Shown here in pieces: positions 6,189-8,054 of a stretch of 8,054 nt of DNA (positions are counted from its first letter, which is position 1; every line of letters begins with the position of its first letter). The notes beneath the pieces were generated by a model. The model worked only from the letters and a program-made list of their open reading frames with translations. It ran no database searches and was not told where the DNA came from. Origin of the DNA: Bacteroidota bacterium (GTDB lineage: Bacteria > Bacteroidota > Bacteroidia > Flavobacteriales > Flavobacteriaceae); assembly GCA_023437485.1 (NCBI GenBank), contig JAEZGB010000149.1, forward strand, positions 1 through 8,054, read 5' to 3'. The position numbers were made by a program, and so were the translations under genes.

Positions 6189-6566
6189 TTACGGAAGTGA
6201 AAAATTTATCGACGAAACCTGTATGCTGTCAATTGCAGGAGCTTCTCCGGGAAAAGAAATGATGGCTTCCTCCCGGGATTGGCCGGGAACAAAATCAAGC
6301 ACCAGCGTTGAAGTTGTTTTTTGCGCACCGCGTTTTTCAAGCGTTATCTGTGCTTCAACCGCGGTCTTTTCGCCAATGTTTTCCACAATTACCCTGAATT
6401 GCTCGGAACTTCCTTCAACGGGTTTCAGGCTAACCTGCAAATTGGGGTCTGATTCGCTTGGGCCAAGTGTCTGAAAGATGAGGTATCCCACTACTCCGGC
6501 CAAAACCAAAAGGCCAAAAATGAAGGTCACGACCTCGACGGCATTGTGTTTATTTTTCTTCGGCAT
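6189..6566 (-). CDS. TIGR02588 family protein, single-pass membrane anchored
   Basis: The product has 125 residues. A short basic N-terminus (MPKKNKHN) precedes one membrane helix (about 10-33, VEVVTFIFGLLVLAGVVGYLIF), so the rest (34-125) probably faces the periplasm. That part alternates beta strands, with FRVIVENIGEKTAVEAQITLE (57-77, read in two blocks: FRVIVENIGEK and TAVEAQITLE), and resembles an immunoglobulin-like or CARDB-like sandwich. I recall TIGR02588 as a family of unknown function that occurs as the second gene of a pair with the integral membrane protein TIGR02587, as here. The start lies 17 nt inside the end of the upstream gene, which points to coupled translation and probably a complex of the two proteins. 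Assignment rests on both sequence character and the neighbour. Confidence 0.85.
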   Translation of the reverse strand: MPKKNKHNAVEVVTFIFGLLVLAGVVGYLIFQTLGPSESDPNLQVSLKPVEGSSEQFRVIVENIGEKTAVEAQITLEKRGAQKTTSTLVLDFVPGQSREEAIISFPGEAPAIDSIQVSSINFSLP

Positions 6567-7404
6567 TGTCTCCTTCGATAATTAAGCGCCCGGCCGAAGC
6601 CCCTAGGGCGGCTGGAATGGCCAGCACGACGGTTTGCGCTACGCACATGTAAAGGCCCACGCCGTCAAATCGCCTGAAAAAAAACAGCAGCAAAACTGAT
6701 ACGGCAAAACCCACGGCATACATCAGGGCGACTATCCCGGCCATCTCGAACCAGGTACTGACACTTCGTCCACTCCCCCTGAATTCGCTGAAAAAGCAAA
6801 TCACCGCACACAAGCCAAGAGACAAAAGAACCATCAGCAGCAGCTGTAATGCCGATACTGAGGCGGCAATGAGCAGGATTTCGTCGGTAGAGGCGACCGA
6901 TGAACCAAACAATACGGCACCGCAAATTGAAAGGATGAACAACTCAAAAAATTTGCCTTGTTTCCCTTCCCGGCGGTTCATTCCCGTTTGCCCGGATCCT
7001 TCCGATGGGCCCAATTGCGCTGTCCCCACTGAAATGCCAATGGCCACGATCATAGATTCGGTAACGGTCTTGCCTATGATTTCAATGGCTGACATTCCAA
7101 AATCAATCTGCCCGATTAACCACAAAAAGAGGAAACTCACAAGAAAGGCAAGCCCGATTTCCTCGACCGAATCCCAGCACAAATCGCCAAAGGTCGCATC
7201 AGCGCGCATTCCCGCGAACCTGTTATAACCCAGCAAAAGCATGAATGTGAAACCGATGCACGCCAAAAGCGCTTCGGGCGAGGCGGTGAAACCCGTCCAC
7301 CACACTTCCATCGTATAGATTAGCGGGAGGCTGATGAGCAACCCGCCTACCACACCCCTGCCGTATTCCTGAAGGGTCTCTTTGGATTTTGAAATCGCGG
7401 CCAT
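6550..7404 (-). CDS. TIGR02587 (DUF2391) family integral membrane protein
   Basis: The product has 284 residues and seven or eight hydrophobic segments (about 18-34, 44-60, 83-98, 108-128, 152-172, 176-206, 217-240, 250-273). The family mark is the first helix, GGLLISLPLIYTMEVWWTG (20-38). A hydrophilic loop between helices 4 and 5 (about 131-150) is rich in Gly, Arg and Lys. Family members are inner-membrane proteins of unknown function, known to me from cyanobacteria and rhizobia, where they pair with TIGR02588. Here too the partner gene follows with a 17-nt overlap. The ATG at 7404 is 21 nt after the stop of the E1 gene, so the pair is probably transcribed with it or from its 3' end. No catalytic motif is visible; transport or a membrane scaffold role would be guesses. 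Confidence 0.88.
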   Translation of the reverse strand: MAAISKSKETLQEYGRGVVGGLLISLPLIYTMEVWWTGFTASPEALLACIGFTFMLLLGYNRFAGMRADATFGDLCWDSVEEIGLAFLVSFLFLWLIGQIDFGMSAIEIIGKTVTESMIVAIGISVGTAQLGPSEGSGQTGMNRREGKQGKFFELFILSICGAVLFGSSVASTDEILLIAASVSALQLLLMVLLSLGLCAVICFFSEFRGSGRSVSTWFEMAGIVALMYAVGFAVSVLLLFFFRRFDGVGLYMCVAQTVVLAIPAALGASAGRLIIEGDNAEEK

Positions 7405-7425
7405 GCCTAAAGATAGGCAATTCCG

Positions 7426-8054
7426 TCAATAATTCAGCAGTTCTTCAATTTTGGCCCTGACCTTCTCGGCTGACGGAACCATAGTCTGTTCCAGCGTAGC
7501 GTTGAGCGGGATCGCCGGCAGGTTTTCACTCCCGATGACCATCACCGGCGCATCTAGTTCGCGGAAGCATTTTTCCTGGATCAAACCGGCAAGGCTGCGG
7601 GCGAAAGAAGTGCTTACGGGCTCCTCGGTTACCACAAGGCATTTTCGGGCCTTTTTGACCGATTTGACGATTGTTTCCTCGTCAAGCGGATAAAGTGTCC
7701 GCAAATCGACGATTTCGACTCTCTCACGCATCTCTGCCGATGCATTCAGCGCCCAATGAACACCCATGCCGTAAGTGATGATGCTGATGGTTTCCCTCTC
7801 GTCCTGCGGCCAGATCTCCTGAACGACGCTCGCCTTGCCAAACGGCAGCACGTAATCTTCCGAAGGCTCGTTCACGCGCGCAGCGTCGGTTCCCTTGACC
7901 TTTGACCAGTAGAGCCCCTTGTGCTCGAGGATGACCACGGGGTTCGGGTCGTGATAGGCGGCCTTCATCAGCCCCTTCAAATCGGCGCCGTTGCGCGGGT
8001 AGGCGATCTTGATTCCGCGAATGTTGGTCAAAACGCTTTCCACCGACGAGGAAT
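7426..8054 (-). CDS. E1 component of 2-oxoacid dehydrogenase, beta C-terminal part (5' end outside window)
   Basis: This is the last 209 residues of a thiamine-diphosphate E1 beta-type protein, which in the full complex decarboxylates a 2-oxoacid (pyruvate or branched-chain) and passes the acyl group to lipoyl-E2. The reading frame stays open to the window edge. Visible marks are the end of the pyrimidine-binding domain (GIKIAYPRNGADLKGLMKAA, then NPVVILEHKGLYW) and the transketolase C-terminal domain (ISIITYGMGVHWAL, VEIVDLRTLYPLDEETI, CLVVTEEPV, and PAIPLNATLEQTMVPSAEK). In Bacteroidota close relatives are often single chains of about 660-700 residues with alpha and beta fused, so this may be the tail of such a fusion; the window does not show the alpha part. 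A GTG at 8041-8043 is an internal codon, not a start. Confidence 0.93.
   Translation of the reverse strand, partial: SSSVESVLTNIRGIKIAYPRNGADLKGLMKAAYHDPNPVVILEHKGLYWSKVKGTDAARVNEPSEDYVLPFGKASVVQEIWPQDERETISIITYGMGVHWALNASAEMRERVEIVDLRTLYPLDEETIVKSVKKARKCLVVTEEPVSTSFARSLAGLIQEKCFRELDAPVMVIGSENLPAIPLNATLEQTMVPSAEKVRAKIEELLNY

Overview
The window looks like chromosomal DNA of a member of the Bacteroidota, probably Flavobacteriia or a related class, with roughly even GC by eye. Three things point there: near-absence of Shine-Dalgarno sequences, a promoter of the Bacteroidota type (TTG, 20 nt, TAnnTTTG) before the acetyltransferase gene, and the protein set (DUF5522, a small HExxH membrane protein, an E1 dehydrogenase piece of the type often fused alpha-beta in this phylum). 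No mobile element, tRNA, rRNA or CRISPR array was seen. Every gene call rests on reading the protein sequences against remembered families; no search was run.

Left part (1-3260). The 3' end of an unidentified plus-strand gene stops at 118 and faces a small minus-strand gene (119-445) for a membrane protein with an HExxH motif. A strong plus-strand terminator hairpin (142-177) lies inside the last codons of that opposing gene. After 28 bases comes a plus-strand run: a 64-residue DUF5522 protein (474-668), urocanate hydratase hutU (665-2671, sharing ATGA with the previous stop) and a DUF4136 lipoprotein (2707-3237). A bidirectional terminator (3236-3260) closes it.

Right part (3259-8054, all minus strand). 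Read in the direction of transcription, the first group is the end of an E1 (2-oxoacid dehydrogenase) gene, then the two-gene pair TIGR02587 and TIGR02588, which overlap by 17 nt. A 135-nt gap with a promoter follows. The second group is a GNAT acetyltransferase, a PLP enzyme of the alanine/ornithine racemase family (1-nt overlap) and a YbdG-type MscS channel 18 nt further on.

How the genes may work together. HutU performs the second step of histidine breakdown, but no other hut gene is present. The GNAT and racemase are translationally coupled, so they probably act on a common amino-acid substrate; the link to the channel is by position only. The TIGR02587/TIGR02588 pair has no known function. 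The window holds no obvious defence or secretion system; its less understood parts are this pair, the GNAT-racemase-channel operon and the HExxH mini-protein.
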